Source: Phycisphaerae bacterium
Lineage (GTDB): Bacteria > Chloroflexota > Anaerolineae > 4572-78 > J111
Length of the DNA stretch: 64,000 nt
Assembly: GCA_028285035.1 (NCBI GenBank)
Contig: JANQQF010000189.1
Coordinates: forward strand, 1 to 64,000
Reading direction: 5' to 3'
Position 1 is the first letter of the stretch, and every line of letters starts with the position of its first letter. The position numbers were made by a program, and so were the translations under genes. Below, piece after piece: positions 50,965 through 60,086 of this stretch. The notes beneath the pieces are model-generated. The model was not told the DNA's origin. It saw only the letters and a program-made list of their open reading frames with translations, and made no database searches.

Positions 50965-53667
50965 TTAATTTTTATAGCGTAGCTTGGTCCATCTGACAAA
51001 TAAGAGCAAGAGTGAGATAAAACCGACCGAAATCATCAGGGGGAAGTACGATTTGACCTGACTTATGCCTGACGGATAGCCTGTTTCGGGCAAAGTGGTG
51101 ACAGGAACAGCAGCGGACTCAGCCGCAGGAACAGCGGTGGGGTTTACCGTTGTAGGTGGCGCGGGTGACGATTGTTCGCCATCATCGTCATCATCACCGT
51201 TATTATCGACTTCTGGTTCATCAAGGATAGGCGCAGGATCTTCATCAGGTATATTCACATTTGGATAAATTACAACAAAACTAGAAACAGGTGTTATTGA
51301 GTCAAAGCTGGTTAGGCTGACCGTGTTTGTGATTGGGGAGACAATTGTTGTTTTGGCTGTAAAAGACATTGTTGCTATATTCGCATTCACCGTAACGGGG
51401 AATGTGATGATAATATTTTGGTTTTGGGTGATGGTTAGACCACGAACGAGTGTGGGAAGATCGACAGCGCTGGTTGCTACGAGGGCCGTACTTTGAAATG
51501 GGGTAACTGACACTGGTCCAGCAAATGTCAAATCAGATGGTAGGGTGTTTGATACAGTACCGCCGAATGTCGTTGCACCATCATTGGTTATTGTAATAGT
51601 GTAGATAATACGTTCCCCTGGTGTTGGGTTTGGCTCGTCTACAGCTAACGTAATCTTGAGATTTGGTGTAAGAGGCGTTGTGCTCACTAGGGTCACTGTT
51701 GTGCCCACTGAGTCTTGAGCCGGTGATAATGTGGTTGGGCTAGTGACAGAGGCTGTATTTGTTATTAGCGTGACAGCCGCGATTGAATTATCAACCGTAA
51801 CTGGGAATGTCAGCGTAATCGTTGAATTACTTGTGATGGTTAGGCCACTGGCTAACGCTGGAAGGTCGCTGGAACTCAACGCTAATGTCGCCCCACTATC
51901 TGTTGGATTCAAGACGACGGGGCCTTTGAAAGTGAGACCCGTCGGTAAAGTATCAGAAATGATAGCATCAGTTGTTGTCGCACCACTATTGTTGACGATG
52001 ATGGTGTATGTGATGACTTCACCTGGAACGGGTGTTGATGTATTGACCTGTTTGTTCAAGCTAAGATTTGGAACTGGCGTAGCAACAACAGCGATAGAGG
52101 TCGAGTCGGTGGCTGGGGTGACGATTGTTGAACTGGTGACAGCAGCGGTGTTGGTGAGAATTGTTCCAGCCGTAACGCTGGTGTTGACAGTGACAGGAAA
52201 GGTCAGCGTGATGCGAGTATTGCTGGTAATGGTTAAACCATTTGCCAAAACAGGTAAGTCGGCTGCCGAAGTTGCGAGGGTGGCGAACTGATTTGGCTCA
52301 AGTGAGACAGGTCCAGCAAATGTTAGGCCAGCGGGGAGAGTATCGGAAATGACTGCATTGGTCGCTGTTGCACCACTATTACTAATTGCAATGGTATAGG
52401 TGATACGTTGACTTGGAATTGGATTTGTGGTGTCGACCTGTTTGGTTAAGGTCAAATTTGGTGTAGGTGCAGCCGTGACAATAATGCTTGCTGAGGCAGT
52501 CGTTGGGCTAATTGTGATTGAACTTGTTACACTGGCAGTGTTTGTGATAATCGTCCCTGCCGAGGTTGCCGCATCGACTGTAACTGGAAACGTAAGGGTG
52601 ATTAAGGTGTTGTTCGTAATGGTCAAACCACTGGCGAGGATAGGTAGGTCAGCGTCAGACGTAGCGAGGGTGGCGGGCTGATTTGGCTCAAGTGAGACAG
52701 GTCCAGCAAATGTTAGGCCTGTAGGCAAAGTGTCAGAGATGATTGCGTCAGTTATAGTTGCACTACTATTGCTGATGCTGATGGTGTAAGTGATGAGTTG
52801 ACTGGGTATTGGATTTGTGGTATCGACCTCTTTGGTTATAGCCAGAGGAGGTTCAGTCTGGGTGAACTCCCAAGCACGGATATCATGATTATCCGACCCT
52901 ACACCCGTACCGGCTGTAAAGCCAATATATGCTTGATTTTCGACATAGTCTGTTAAGTCGATGATCTGGGTAAGTAGCGGGGTTCCTGGCTTGGTGTTAG
53001 TGGCTGAGAGATACACCTCTAATAAATTTGATGAACCATCATAATCGATCCAAATAAATCTGGAACTTCCGTTACTTAATGTAAGAGGGGCATTTGTCGA
53101 ATTTAATGTTTGGGTACCAAGAGCTGTATTTACACCAACTATCCTCACAATATTGTTAACCCAGGTGTTAAAGCCGATCCCGATACTTTTTGTGATTGGT
53201 CCCATACCAGCGTTGAAGGTGTAGCCCATCCCACTACCGTCACCTCCCAAAGCAGTGGCACCACTCGGATCATTTTGCAGAACAAAATACAGGCCATCTG
53301 CCCCAGACCCAGGGTGAAATCTAAATTCAAAAGATGTCTCAAATGAACTGTTAGGAGAGATGGCGATAGGACTGGAAATAAAGGCTGACCCAACCTGACC
53401 AATTCCAGTCGGGGTTATACGTAAGACATCCTGAACCCCATCATTGGCTTGGCTTGCATCGCCATTTAAGGTGAATGCCGATACATCTGAAAAATTATTA
53501 AAACTGTAAAGCGGTGAGACAATTAATGATGGCCGATTGTTGAAATCAGGATTGTTAAGCACTTGTTGATGATTATCCTGAGTTTCCAGAGCATAGACAA
53601 TTCCCATTAGTGACCAAAACGTGAGTGCTAACAATAGAGACAGTAAAAACAATAACCGGGTTCTCAT
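50965..53667 (-). CDS. secreted lectin-domain protein with four DUF11 repeats and an LPETG sorting signal
   Basis: About 900 residues. Signal peptide (LLFLLSLLLALTFWSLMGIVYA), then an L-type (legume-like) lectin domain (FRFHPGSGADGLYFVLQND, GMGYTF, WIDYDGSSNLLEVYLS), then four DUF11 beta domains of about 130 residues (each with TYTIxIxNSGATxTDAxISDTLPTGLTFxGPV), an acidic linker (DNNGDDDDDGE), a Pro/Ala/Val segment, and LPETG followed by a hydrophobic helix and a basic tail, i.e. a complete sortase signal. Predicted to be a wall- or surface-attached adhesin-like glycan binder. No sortase gene is in the window. Start chosen at 53667 (MRTRLLF). Confidence 0.87.
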   Translation of the reverse strand: MRTRLLFLLSLLLALTFWSLMGIVYALETQDNHQQVLNNPDFNNRPSLIVSPLYSFNNFSDVSAFTLNGDASQANDGVQDVLRITPTGIGQVGSAFISSPIAISPNSSFETSFEFRFHPGSGADGLYFVLQNDPSGATALGGDGSGMGYTFNAGMGPITKSIGIGFNTWVNNIVRIVGVNTALGTQTLNSTNAPLTLSNGSSRFIWIDYDGSSNLLEVYLSATNTKPGTPLLTQIIDLTDYVENQAYIGFTAGTGVGSDNHDIRAWEFTQTEPPLAITKEVDTTNPIPSQLITYTISISNSSATITDAIISDTLPTGLTFAGPVSLEPNQPATLATSDADLPILASGLTITNNTLITLTFPVTVDAATSAGTIITNTASVTSSITISPTTASASIIVTAAPTPNLTLTKQVDTTNPIPSQRITYTIAISNSGATATNAVISDTLPAGLTFAGPVSLEPNQFATLATSAADLPVLANGLTITSNTRITLTFPVTVNTSVTAGTILTNTAAVTSSTIVTPATDSTSIAVVATPVPNLSLNKQVNTSTPVPGEVITYTIIVNNSGATTTDAIISDTLPTGLTFKGPVVLNPTDSGATLALSSSDLPALASGLTITSNSTITLTFPVTVDNSIAAVTLITNTASVTSPTTLSPAQDSVGTTVTLVSTTPLTPNLKITLAVDEPNPTPGERIIYTITITNDGATTFGGTVSNTLPSDLTFAGPVSVTPFQSTALVATSAVDLPTLVRGLTITQNQNIIITFPVTVNANIATMSFTAKTTIVSPITNTVSLTSFDSITPVSSFVVIYPNVNIPDEDPAPILDEPEVDNNGDDDDDGEQSSPAPPTTVNPTAVPAAESAAVPVTTLPETGYPSGISQVKSYFPLMISVGFISLLLLFVRWTKLRYKN
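52274..52329. repeat. intragenic direct repeat, copy 1 (DUF11 region)
   Basis: A 56-nt block that matches 52664-52719 at 54 positions, spaced 390 nt apart, i.e. one DUF11 unit. The remaining sequence of the repeats is less similar, pointing to recent gene-conversion-like exchange. Confidence 0.8.
52664..52719. repeat. intragenic direct repeat, copy 2 (DUF11 region)
   Basis: Partner of 52274-52329; differs at two positions within the codons AACTG/GGCTG. It encodes the conserved end of one DUF11 unit (GPVSLEPNQ region). Confidence 0.8.
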
Positions 53668-53808
53668 TGAAGTCTCGCTTTCTCTGATACAAATGCTGTT
53701 TTGATACAAATACTGTATTAAATTTCAGTCAAAATCATATCCTCATAAAAATGATACCTGTTATGCTGTAGATTGTACAGCTCTTTTATAAGAAATGAGA
53801 TTGCAACA

Positions 53809-55653
53809 CTATTGAGCTAAGAATATCGTGGGAAGATGAACTCGATAGGTTGCTCCATCAAAGAAATTAGCTTGTTCGTGTAGAAGTGTACAGATCAAAT
53901 CCTGGCCAGCTTGTAGTGGCAGATCAACGCCGTAGTAGGTCTCAGTATTCCTAACCGTTGGATAAAATGTTTCCCCACCCAGAATCTTGCACTGCACCGA
54001 TAATAATGCCCAATATTCGTCTGGTAAAGTGTTTTTATCTTCAGAAATGTGATAGGTTCCTGCGGCCAAATTGGATTTTGTGAAGCTCTCATTGTCATCA
54101 AGCGTAAAATTTCCAAGGTGTCCGCTAAACATAAAATCGGTTGCATTTGCTGGCGTCGTTTTGTTGATGATGGTGATAGAACCCTCTTGCGTGTCAATAC
54201 AATTTTGTTCTTCCTTGGCATTGTAAAGTTCCAGAATCTCATCTTCGGTTAAGGCACGACTATATATTCTTATATCGTCTATAACCCCCTTGAAATCATC
54301 TAATCCATTAAATCCGTTACGCCCAATCTCAAGAGGGCTGTTGCTGTTGACAATCGACGTAGAAAAGTCTTCTTCGGCCAGTAAAATGCCGTTGCCATAT
54401 AGTTTTGTTTTGGCCCCATCATAAGTTGCGACGAGAAAAACCCACTCGCCTTGATCAAAGGTACTCGCTGAATTTAAGGTTATTTGAGTGACTCCACTTG
54501 AGACATTCAGGCCAAAATTGACTGGCCGAGACGAATCTGTTCCAAATGTATACAGTTCATAAGCTCGCTGTTTGTGGAGAATCCGTGGACTAAAGGTGCC
54601 GCCTGTCTCAAAATTCATCCAGGCGACCAATGAGATTTCTTCCGTAATATCTAGTGATTCGGAGTCAGCAACTCGGATATAATCATTTGAGCCATCAAAA
54701 CGATACGCTTGATTTGTTTGGCCAAATCGATCAGTTGTTAACGTTGCCCCCTGTACTGTTCCGTGATTGTTATTTCCGCTACCATCATTTGCATTGCCAG
54801 CGAATGGATAACAGGCAACTAATCCGTTTTCTATCTCGTTTACATTATCCGAATTTGAAAATGTCCAAGCTCTAATATCGTGATTATGAGAACTAATGCC
54901 TGTTCCAGCTGTAAAGCCCAGATAGGCTTGATTACCAACATAATTGGGCAGATCAACAACTTGACTTAGAAACGGGTTAAGTGGCTTGGTGTTTGCAGCC
55001 GAGAGGTAAACATCTAACACATTGGTTGAACCATCATAATCAATCCAGACATACCTAGAGGCCCCATTACCCAGCACGAATGGGGCAGATTGAGAGGAAA
55101 GCGTTGTCGTTGTACCATCGCCAGTCACCCCCACAATTTTTACAATATTGTTGACCCAGGTATTAAATCCAATGCCAATGCTATTGTTGATAGGGCCTCC
55201 ACCATTGTTGAAGGTGTAGCCCATACCACTACCATCGCCACCCAAAGCATTGTTTTTATTAGGATCATTTTGTAAAACAAAATACATCCCATCTGCCCCA
55301 GACCCAGGATGAAAACGAAATTCAAAGTAGGTTTGAAATGAGGTGTCAGAAGAGATAGTGATGGGGGTTGAAACAAACGCAGACCCAACTTTTCCAATAC
55401 CTGTTGGGGTCAATCGAATAACATCTTGATTGCCATCATTGATTTGAAGGGTGTCGCCATTAAATGTGAAAGATGAAACATTCGAAAAATCATCAAAATG
55501 GTACAATAATGAGGTTTGTAATGAAGTGTAGTTATCAGAGTTACGATAACTTATGGTTAATTGGTCATCTTTTTGAATAGCATAGACCATCTCACCGGAT
55601 ATCCACAATAAAGACGCAAATACAAAAACTAGAATCGTTAACTTGGTTCTCAT
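53809..55653 (-). CDS. secreted lectin-domain protein with LamG-like domain and HLP-type tail
   Basis: A 614-residue exported protein. After a signal peptide (LTILVFVFASLLWISGEMVYA) there is an L-type lectin domain (FRFHPGSGADGMYFVLQND) closely paralogous to that of the next gene, then a LamG/concanavalin-A-like domain (CYPFAGNANDGSGNNNHG, GVIDDIRIYSRALTEDEI), then a beta domain (GSITIINKTTPANATDF) and a tail VHLPTIFLAQ. AGGA is 6 nt upstream of the ATG. Probably binds or organises surface glycans. The tail motif resembles that of the lipase-like protein (HLPLMVKEN). Confidence 0.87.
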   Translation of the reverse strand: MRTKLTILVFVFASLLWISGEMVYAIQKDDQLTISYRNSDNYTSLQTSLLYHFDDFSNVSSFTFNGDTLQINDGNQDVIRLTPTGIGKVGSAFVSTPITISSDTSFQTYFEFRFHPGSGADGMYFVLQNDPNKNNALGGDGSGMGYTFNNGGGPINNSIGIGFNTWVNNIVKIVGVTGDGTTTTLSSQSAPFVLGNGASRYVWIDYDGSTNVLDVYLSAANTKPLNPFLSQVVDLPNYVGNQAYLGFTAGTGISSHNHDIRAWTFSNSDNVNEIENGLVACYPFAGNANDGSGNNNHGTVQGATLTTDRFGQTNQAYRFDGSNDYIRVADSESLDITEEISLVAWMNFETGGTFSPRILHKQRAYELYTFGTDSSRPVNFGLNVSSGVTQITLNSASTFDQGEWVFLVATYDGAKTKLYGNGILLAEEDFSTSIVNSNSPLEIGRNGFNGLDDFKGVIDDIRIYSRALTEDEILELYNAKEEQNCIDTQEGSITIINKTTPANATDFMFSGHLGNFTLDDNESFTKSNLAAGTYHISEDKNTLPDEYWALLSVQCKILGGETFYPTVRNTETYYGVDLPLQAGQDLICTLLHEQANFFDGATYRVHLPTIFLAQ

Positions 55654-55744
55654 AAGGGTTCCTTTTTCTCTGATTCAGGCTCCGATATTAAATTTATTGT
55701 ATCACATTGTGGTTTGAATTTGGTTTGAATAGAGGATGAATTTT

Positions 55745-57319
55745 TTACCAAGAGAACCGGTAAACGATAAACCGTCCGCCGACGTAGGTGTACTCACTCG
55801 TATGGGTTTGTTGATAAATTACATCTAAGACGTCATCGTTGGTAATCAATTCGGGATATTGCAGCGGGAAAACGATCAGATAATCTGGCTCGCTTTCCCT
55901 CAGATAATCCAAAATATTTTCATCACGCGATTGGTCGGGTTGCTTGAGGTGGGGGATGATTTCAGGTGTAACGAGGCCGACGATGTCGATGACTCTACGG
56001 TTGCCAAAGTAGCCAATCGCCCCCACATCATGCGTGGCAATTATATCGTCAGGTTGTGTATTTTCGGCCACCCATCGACCAATCCCAACATGTGCGGCGT
56101 TGATATTTTCCACCATCCAGCCATACTGCGATGAACTATAAACGAGCAAAGCCCCAGCGTTGAGAAAGGCGAGAATGAGGAATGCTGGATAAGCCCATCT
56201 GGTGAGGGTAGGCAATATGGGCATCTCCGGAACCCGTCTGATAATGTCTACCGCCCCAACAACGCCTAAGAAGCAGTATAGTGGAATAAGATTGGCTACT
56301 TGCCGACCCACTAATTCGCCCCAGCCAGCCATTGTGGAAACGATTAAAGGATAGGCAAGCGCGACAAATGGGACAATGAGTGATTGCCGCTGTTGCCACC
56401 GATGCCGGGTCAGAGTAATAAACCCCCACAAGGCTGGAATAAACAAGATTACATTATTTTCAAGCATAAAGATGACATATTGATAGAGGAAGTTGAGGGG
56501 GCGTAATGTCAGCGCAGCGAATAAGATGTTCAAATCACCGGCTTGAAATGCTTCATATAAGCCCCCTTCGACCTTGGCGTGAAAGGTGGAGGGGAAAATG
56601 CTGCCGATGATGTTATAATTGAATAACCAATTTGGTAGTAAGATTAGCACATAAAGCAATATATGAGGCAAAAAAGCAATGATGAGCTCTTTTGATTTGA
56701 ATTGACGAGTGGCTAATCGGTCTAACCACGCCAAAGGGAACAAGACGTAACATTCGGGGCGGGCTAGCGCGGCCAAGGCTAAGGCGATTGTGCTTAGATA
56801 TGAAAAAAATCCTTGATTGATGTTGTGTTTTACGTGCCAAAGTAAAGCCAACATCGTCAGAAAGACATAAAGGCTAACCTCCATACCAGAGAGCGCACCC
56901 CACAAAACGAGCCGGGCCATCGTCGCAGTTAAGAGGGCCGCCACTAAGCCAACTTCGGCGGAATATCCGTGTTGGATTGTGAGCTGATAGGTAATCCAGC
57001 AGCTAAGTACTAACAGAAGGATGCCCCAAAAATAGGCGGTAACTATCGGGGGCACACCGATAAAATATGTGGCGCTGAGCAAGATAACCCAAAGTGGGCT
57101 GGTTGAGCCAGGCGAGGGGGTGCCCCGATTGTGGGCAAAGCCATACCCCTGAGCCAGATTGTCCGCAAACCGCGCATGAATCCAGGAGTCATCCAAGGGG
57201 AATCCTAGCATCCCGCCAATGCGATGGCTTTGCCATAAAAATAGGAGACAAGCAGCCCCAATTACTAGGAGAATAAGGCCGATGCGTTTCCCTTCTGTCA
57301 GAAGTGTGGTCCAGGTCAT
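55745..57319 (-). CDS. polytopic membrane glycosyltransferase-like protein (GT39-like)
   Basis: A 524-residue membrane protein with about ten hydrophobic helices and an early loop LDDSWIHARFADNLAQGYGFAHNRGTPSPGSTSPLWV, i.e. the DD-type acidic motif after the first helix seen in GT39/ArnT-like transferases using polyprenyl-phosphate sugars. The soluble C-terminal about 100 residues follow the last helix. Third gene of a minus-strand operon of three; 10 nt from the gene upstream. Confidence 0.8.
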   Translation of the reverse strand: MTWTTLLTEGKRIGLILLVIGAACLLFLWQSHRIGGMLGFPLDDSWIHARFADNLAQGYGFAHNRGTPSPGSTSPLWVILLSATYFIGVPPIVTAYFWGILLLVLSCWITYQLTIQHGYSAEVGLVAALLTATMARLVLWGALSGMEVSLYVFLTMLALLWHVKHNINQGFFSYLSTIALALAALARPECYVLFPLAWLDRLATRQFKSKELIIAFLPHILLYVLILLPNWLFNYNIIGSIFPSTFHAKVEGGLYEAFQAGDLNILFAALTLRPLNFLYQYVIFMLENNVILFIPALWGFITLTRHRWQQRQSLIVPFVALAYPLIVSTMAGWGELVGRQVANLIPLYCFLGVVGAVDIIRRVPEMPILPTLTRWAYPAFLILAFLNAGALLVYSSSQYGWMVENINAAHVGIGRWVAENTQPDDIIATHDVGAIGYFGNRRVIDIVGLVTPEIIPHLKQPDQSRDENILDYLRESEPDYLIVFPLQYPELITNDDVLDVIYQQTHTSEYTYVGGRFIVYRFSW

Positions 57320-57329
57320 GATTAGCCCC

Positions 57330-58700
57330 TCATCTCGTGATTAATGCTTGAATAATTCGGGTTAGATTATTGGGAATAATCATAAATTGGTTACGAACCA
57401 TTTCGGCCACACTAAAGGTGCCATTTCGGGGAACGGTGCCGAGGGCATATTGAATAATCAGTAGAAAATTCCATAAGATGAATAGGCCGGTGATGACAAT
57501 CAAAATGTTGAAGCTGACATATTCCTTTTCCATTAGAAACCCAAAGAAGATGGCTAGGCCAATAACAAAAACGGGCAGCACACCCACCAAGACGCGTGAG
57601 CCAAAGCTGGTGCCACCACCATTCCACCAAACGGCTGAGCTGATGAAGTAAAATTGTGTCGCAAAGATAACCAGCAAGAGCGTGGCTAATGACTTGTCCC
57701 GTCGAATGAGCATAAAGAGGCCGATAAAGCCGAAAATCAGGATGGGTGCCCAGAAAAATATGCCCCGGTCGGTTGAGAAGGCGAGTTGGAGAAGGCGGGG
57801 AGAAGCAAAGTTGAACAACGCATTTGTATCGGGTACATCAGGGATGAGGGTGTAAGCGGATACAATCCATTGGCCAAATACCACCCGCCAAAAGGTCACC
57901 TGTAGGCCAACAAAGATGAGTATGCCCGTGCTAAAAGCCAACCCGCGCTGCAAAGCTACTTGTATCCGAGCTGGGAATGGGGCTGGGTGTTTGAAGAACC
58001 AAAAGGTAAACTCAATTGAAGGGACAATGGCTAGGAGAAAGTTCTGTGGCCGGATTAAGATAGCCAGACCAATGCACAAGCCTCGGCCCAGCCAACCCCG
58101 CCACGTTGGTTCTGGACAGGTTCGATACCAAACCCAGATAAAGAGGGCGTTGATAAAAAAATCCACCGCGTGGGACATCATTGGCGAGCTGTACATATAG
58201 AAAAGGAGCGAGGAGGCAAACCACACTCCAAGGGTCGCTAGGGTAGCGACCCCAGATGAAACATATTGCTTAGAGATATCCCGCAACAAAAATAAACTCG
58301 CTAGCACATAAAGGGTTGACGCCAGAGCTGTGGTAAATGTGTAAGGTAAACTGTAGCCGTCGGCAGGCCACGGGCCTCCTACCAGCGTCAGGAGGCTGAC
58401 GATTGCGTGGGTAATCAGATAGAAGGGTGCCCACAAAACGGCTGGTCCGATGGACCAATGGTTGACTCGATAGCCGGTTGGGGTGAAAGTATTGAAGTAG
58501 GCAGTAAAGCCTAAATCGGTGAATTCATTGTTCACATTCAGGTCAAAATCGAGGACAGCTGACCGCAACCAAGAATAGTAACCTAAGGGGTCGCTTCCGT
58601 GCAGGGTGGGTCTAAATAAGAGTGGCATAGCGACAAGATAAGCAATTAAGAGCCATTGCCAACTCTTTATTTGTTGTAATCGTGTTACCAGGGTGTTCAT
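57330..58700 (-). CDS. polytopic membrane glycosyltransferase-like protein
   Basis: A 456-residue protein with about ten membrane helices. The first exposed loop has LLFRPTLHGSDPLGYYSWLRSAVLDFDLNVNNEF and the next region GYRVNHWSIGPAVLWAPFYL, resembling dolichyl/polyprenyl-phosphate-sugar transferases, but the exact GT family is unclear. Its start codon overlaps the stop of the next upstream gene (ATGA), so translation is coupled. Confidence 0.72.
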   Translation of the reverse strand: MNTLVTRLQQIKSWQWLLIAYLVAMPLLFRPTLHGSDPLGYYSWLRSAVLDFDLNVNNEFTDLGFTAYFNTFTPTGYRVNHWSIGPAVLWAPFYLITHAIVSLLTLVGGPWPADGYSLPYTFTTALASTLYVLASLFLLRDISKQYVSSGVATLATLGVWFASSLLFYMYSSPMMSHAVDFFINALFIWVWYRTCPEPTWRGWLGRGLCIGLAILIRPQNFLLAIVPSIEFTFWFFKHPAPFPARIQVALQRGLAFSTGILIFVGLQVTFWRVVFGQWIVSAYTLIPDVPDTNALFNFASPRLLQLAFSTDRGIFFWAPILIFGFIGLFMLIRRDKSLATLLLVIFATQFYFISSAVWWNGGGTSFGSRVLVGVLPVFVIGLAIFFGFLMEKEYVSFNILIVITGLFILWNFLLIIQYALGTVPRNGTFSVAEMVRNQFMIIPNNLTRIIQALITR

Positions 58701-59944
58701 GAGGATTTGGCTCTCGCTTGAAATGGGAATGTTTTATGACGAATTAGGACAAGGGCTAATCCAACCCACAACGTTAGGGTGAGTAGAAAAGGGAAGGATA
58801 GCAATAAGGGCGGCAGATTATGCCAGATTAAACCGTGCAGTATGGTAAGAACATATAACGTTAACAAAACTCCGATACCAACCTGGTTTTTCGTTTGAAT
58901 ATAGTAATACAATAAAACAATAAACGAAATCAGGATTAGGATAAGCTGGTGATACCAAGTGAATGGGGCAATCAAGTGTAATGCAGCGACAATCAAGGCA
59001 AATTCAATCGGCATCCATTTTTGCTCAGAGTCACTGGCCCAGCATAAAGCTGCGGTGACGAGGACGATAAGCAACCCCAACCAACGGCCACCCTGTAAAG
59101 CGATTTGCAGATTATTTGGAAAAATGCGCCCCAAGGTGGCTGAAATGGTTTGATTAGAGCCACTCACATAGACCACATCCGGGCGGCCTAGCTGGACTGA
59201 ATTTTGAATGTAGTCCAGCAGATATTGCCCATTCATCAGGGGTAAGCTGAGAACAGTCAAAATGGCAATCGCCCCTATTGCGATAATGCCAGCGCGCCAC
59301 TGTCGTCGCCAAAATAAATATAACACCAAAGCGAATGGAACGACCTTCAAGATAGTCCCCAAAGCCAAACTAATGCCAAGCCACGCGGCGCGTTCTTGTT
59401 TGATCGCCCAGAAGGCTAAAACTAGGGTGAAAAAGAGTAAGCCATTGACTTGGCCTGCTAGTAATGTCGCTAGAGGGGGAACAAAGAGAAAGAAGAATAG
59501 CAACGTGATCGGTATCCACCATTGATCCCCGATGGTTTTCCCCATTAACCAGGCCCCACCAATCATTGCCAAAGCATTAAGCCCCACCCACAAAATCATC
59601 ACCCCCTGTGGCCCAAGCGGACGGAGCAGCGTGAGCCAGGCGGCTGTATGTGGCGGATAGCGATAAGGGCTGGTGTAATTTGTGATAGATAGATCAGCCG
59701 CTAAGTCGTTCCAGGCTTCAAGGGTAATGGTGTAGGGGTTTTGGTCACGGGCCGTAGCCTCAGCGGCTAAATAATAGACATAGAAGTCAAGGGGCCGATC
59801 AGCCCGAATGACGTAGGCGAGCCAGCCAGTGTAAATAATGGCGATGGCGACAAAAATGATGGCTGTCAGTCGAGATGGGGTCACTTGAAATGGTAGGCGA
59901 TTGGCAATATTTTCCAGGTTCACGTAGGTTCCCTCGTAAATCAA
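58697..59944 (-). CDS. GT87-like (DUF2029) polyprenyl-phosphate mannosyltransferase-type membrane protein
   Basis: A 415-residue membrane protein: ADRPLDFYVYYLAAEATARDQNPYTI forms the characteristic first extracytoplasmic loop of the DUF2029/GT87 family, PYRYPPHTAAWLTLLRPLGP follows, and multiple helices complete the protein. Family members transfer mannose from a polyprenyl carrier to lipoglycans in actinobacteria; the sugar here is unknown. First gene of the three-gene minus-strand operon; divergent from the O-antigen ligase gene. Confidence 0.82.
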   Translation of the reverse strand: MIYEGTYVNLENIANRLPFQVTPSRLTAIIFVAIAIIYTGWLAYVIRADRPLDFYVYYLAAEATARDQNPYTITLEAWNDLAADLSITNYTSPYRYPPHTAAWLTLLRPLGPQGVMILWVGLNALAMIGGAWLMGKTIGDQWWIPITLLFFFLFVPPLATLLAGQVNGLLFFTLVLAFWAIKQERAAWLGISLALGTILKVVPFALVLYLFWRRQWRAGIIAIGAIAILTVLSLPLMNGQYLLDYIQNSVQLGRPDVVYVSGSNQTISATLGRIFPNNLQIALQGGRWLGLLIVLVTAALCWASDSEQKWMPIEFALIVAALHLIAPFTWYHQLILILISFIVLLYYYIQTKNQVGIGVLLTLYVLTILHGLIWHNLPPLLLSFPFLLTLTLWVGLALVLIRHKTFPFQARAKSS

Positions 59945-60015
59945 TCTGCGGTCTTTTTAGAGTATAAAGTGTCTTGATAAAATCACAAATGGTAAGTTGG
60001 TCATATAGTGAAATC

Positions 60016-60043
60016 TTGATTTTATCCCGATATAGGGTAAGAT
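60016..60043 (+). promoter_or_regulatory. possible promoter of the O-antigen ligase gene
   Basis: TTGATT, 16 nt, TAAGAT, 43 nt before the ATG. Hexamers match consensus 4-5 of 6. The site lies in the short region between divergent genes. Confidence 0.4.
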
Positions 60044-60086
60044 GTAATTTGTACTGAAATTCAGCGCCATTTATTGAGGCTAACCC

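Noticed and set aside
51731..52291. 186-codon + strand frame opposite the DUF11 repeats
   Set aside because: Valine-rich shadow frame produced by the repetitive Thr/Asn-rich coding strand; no start signal.
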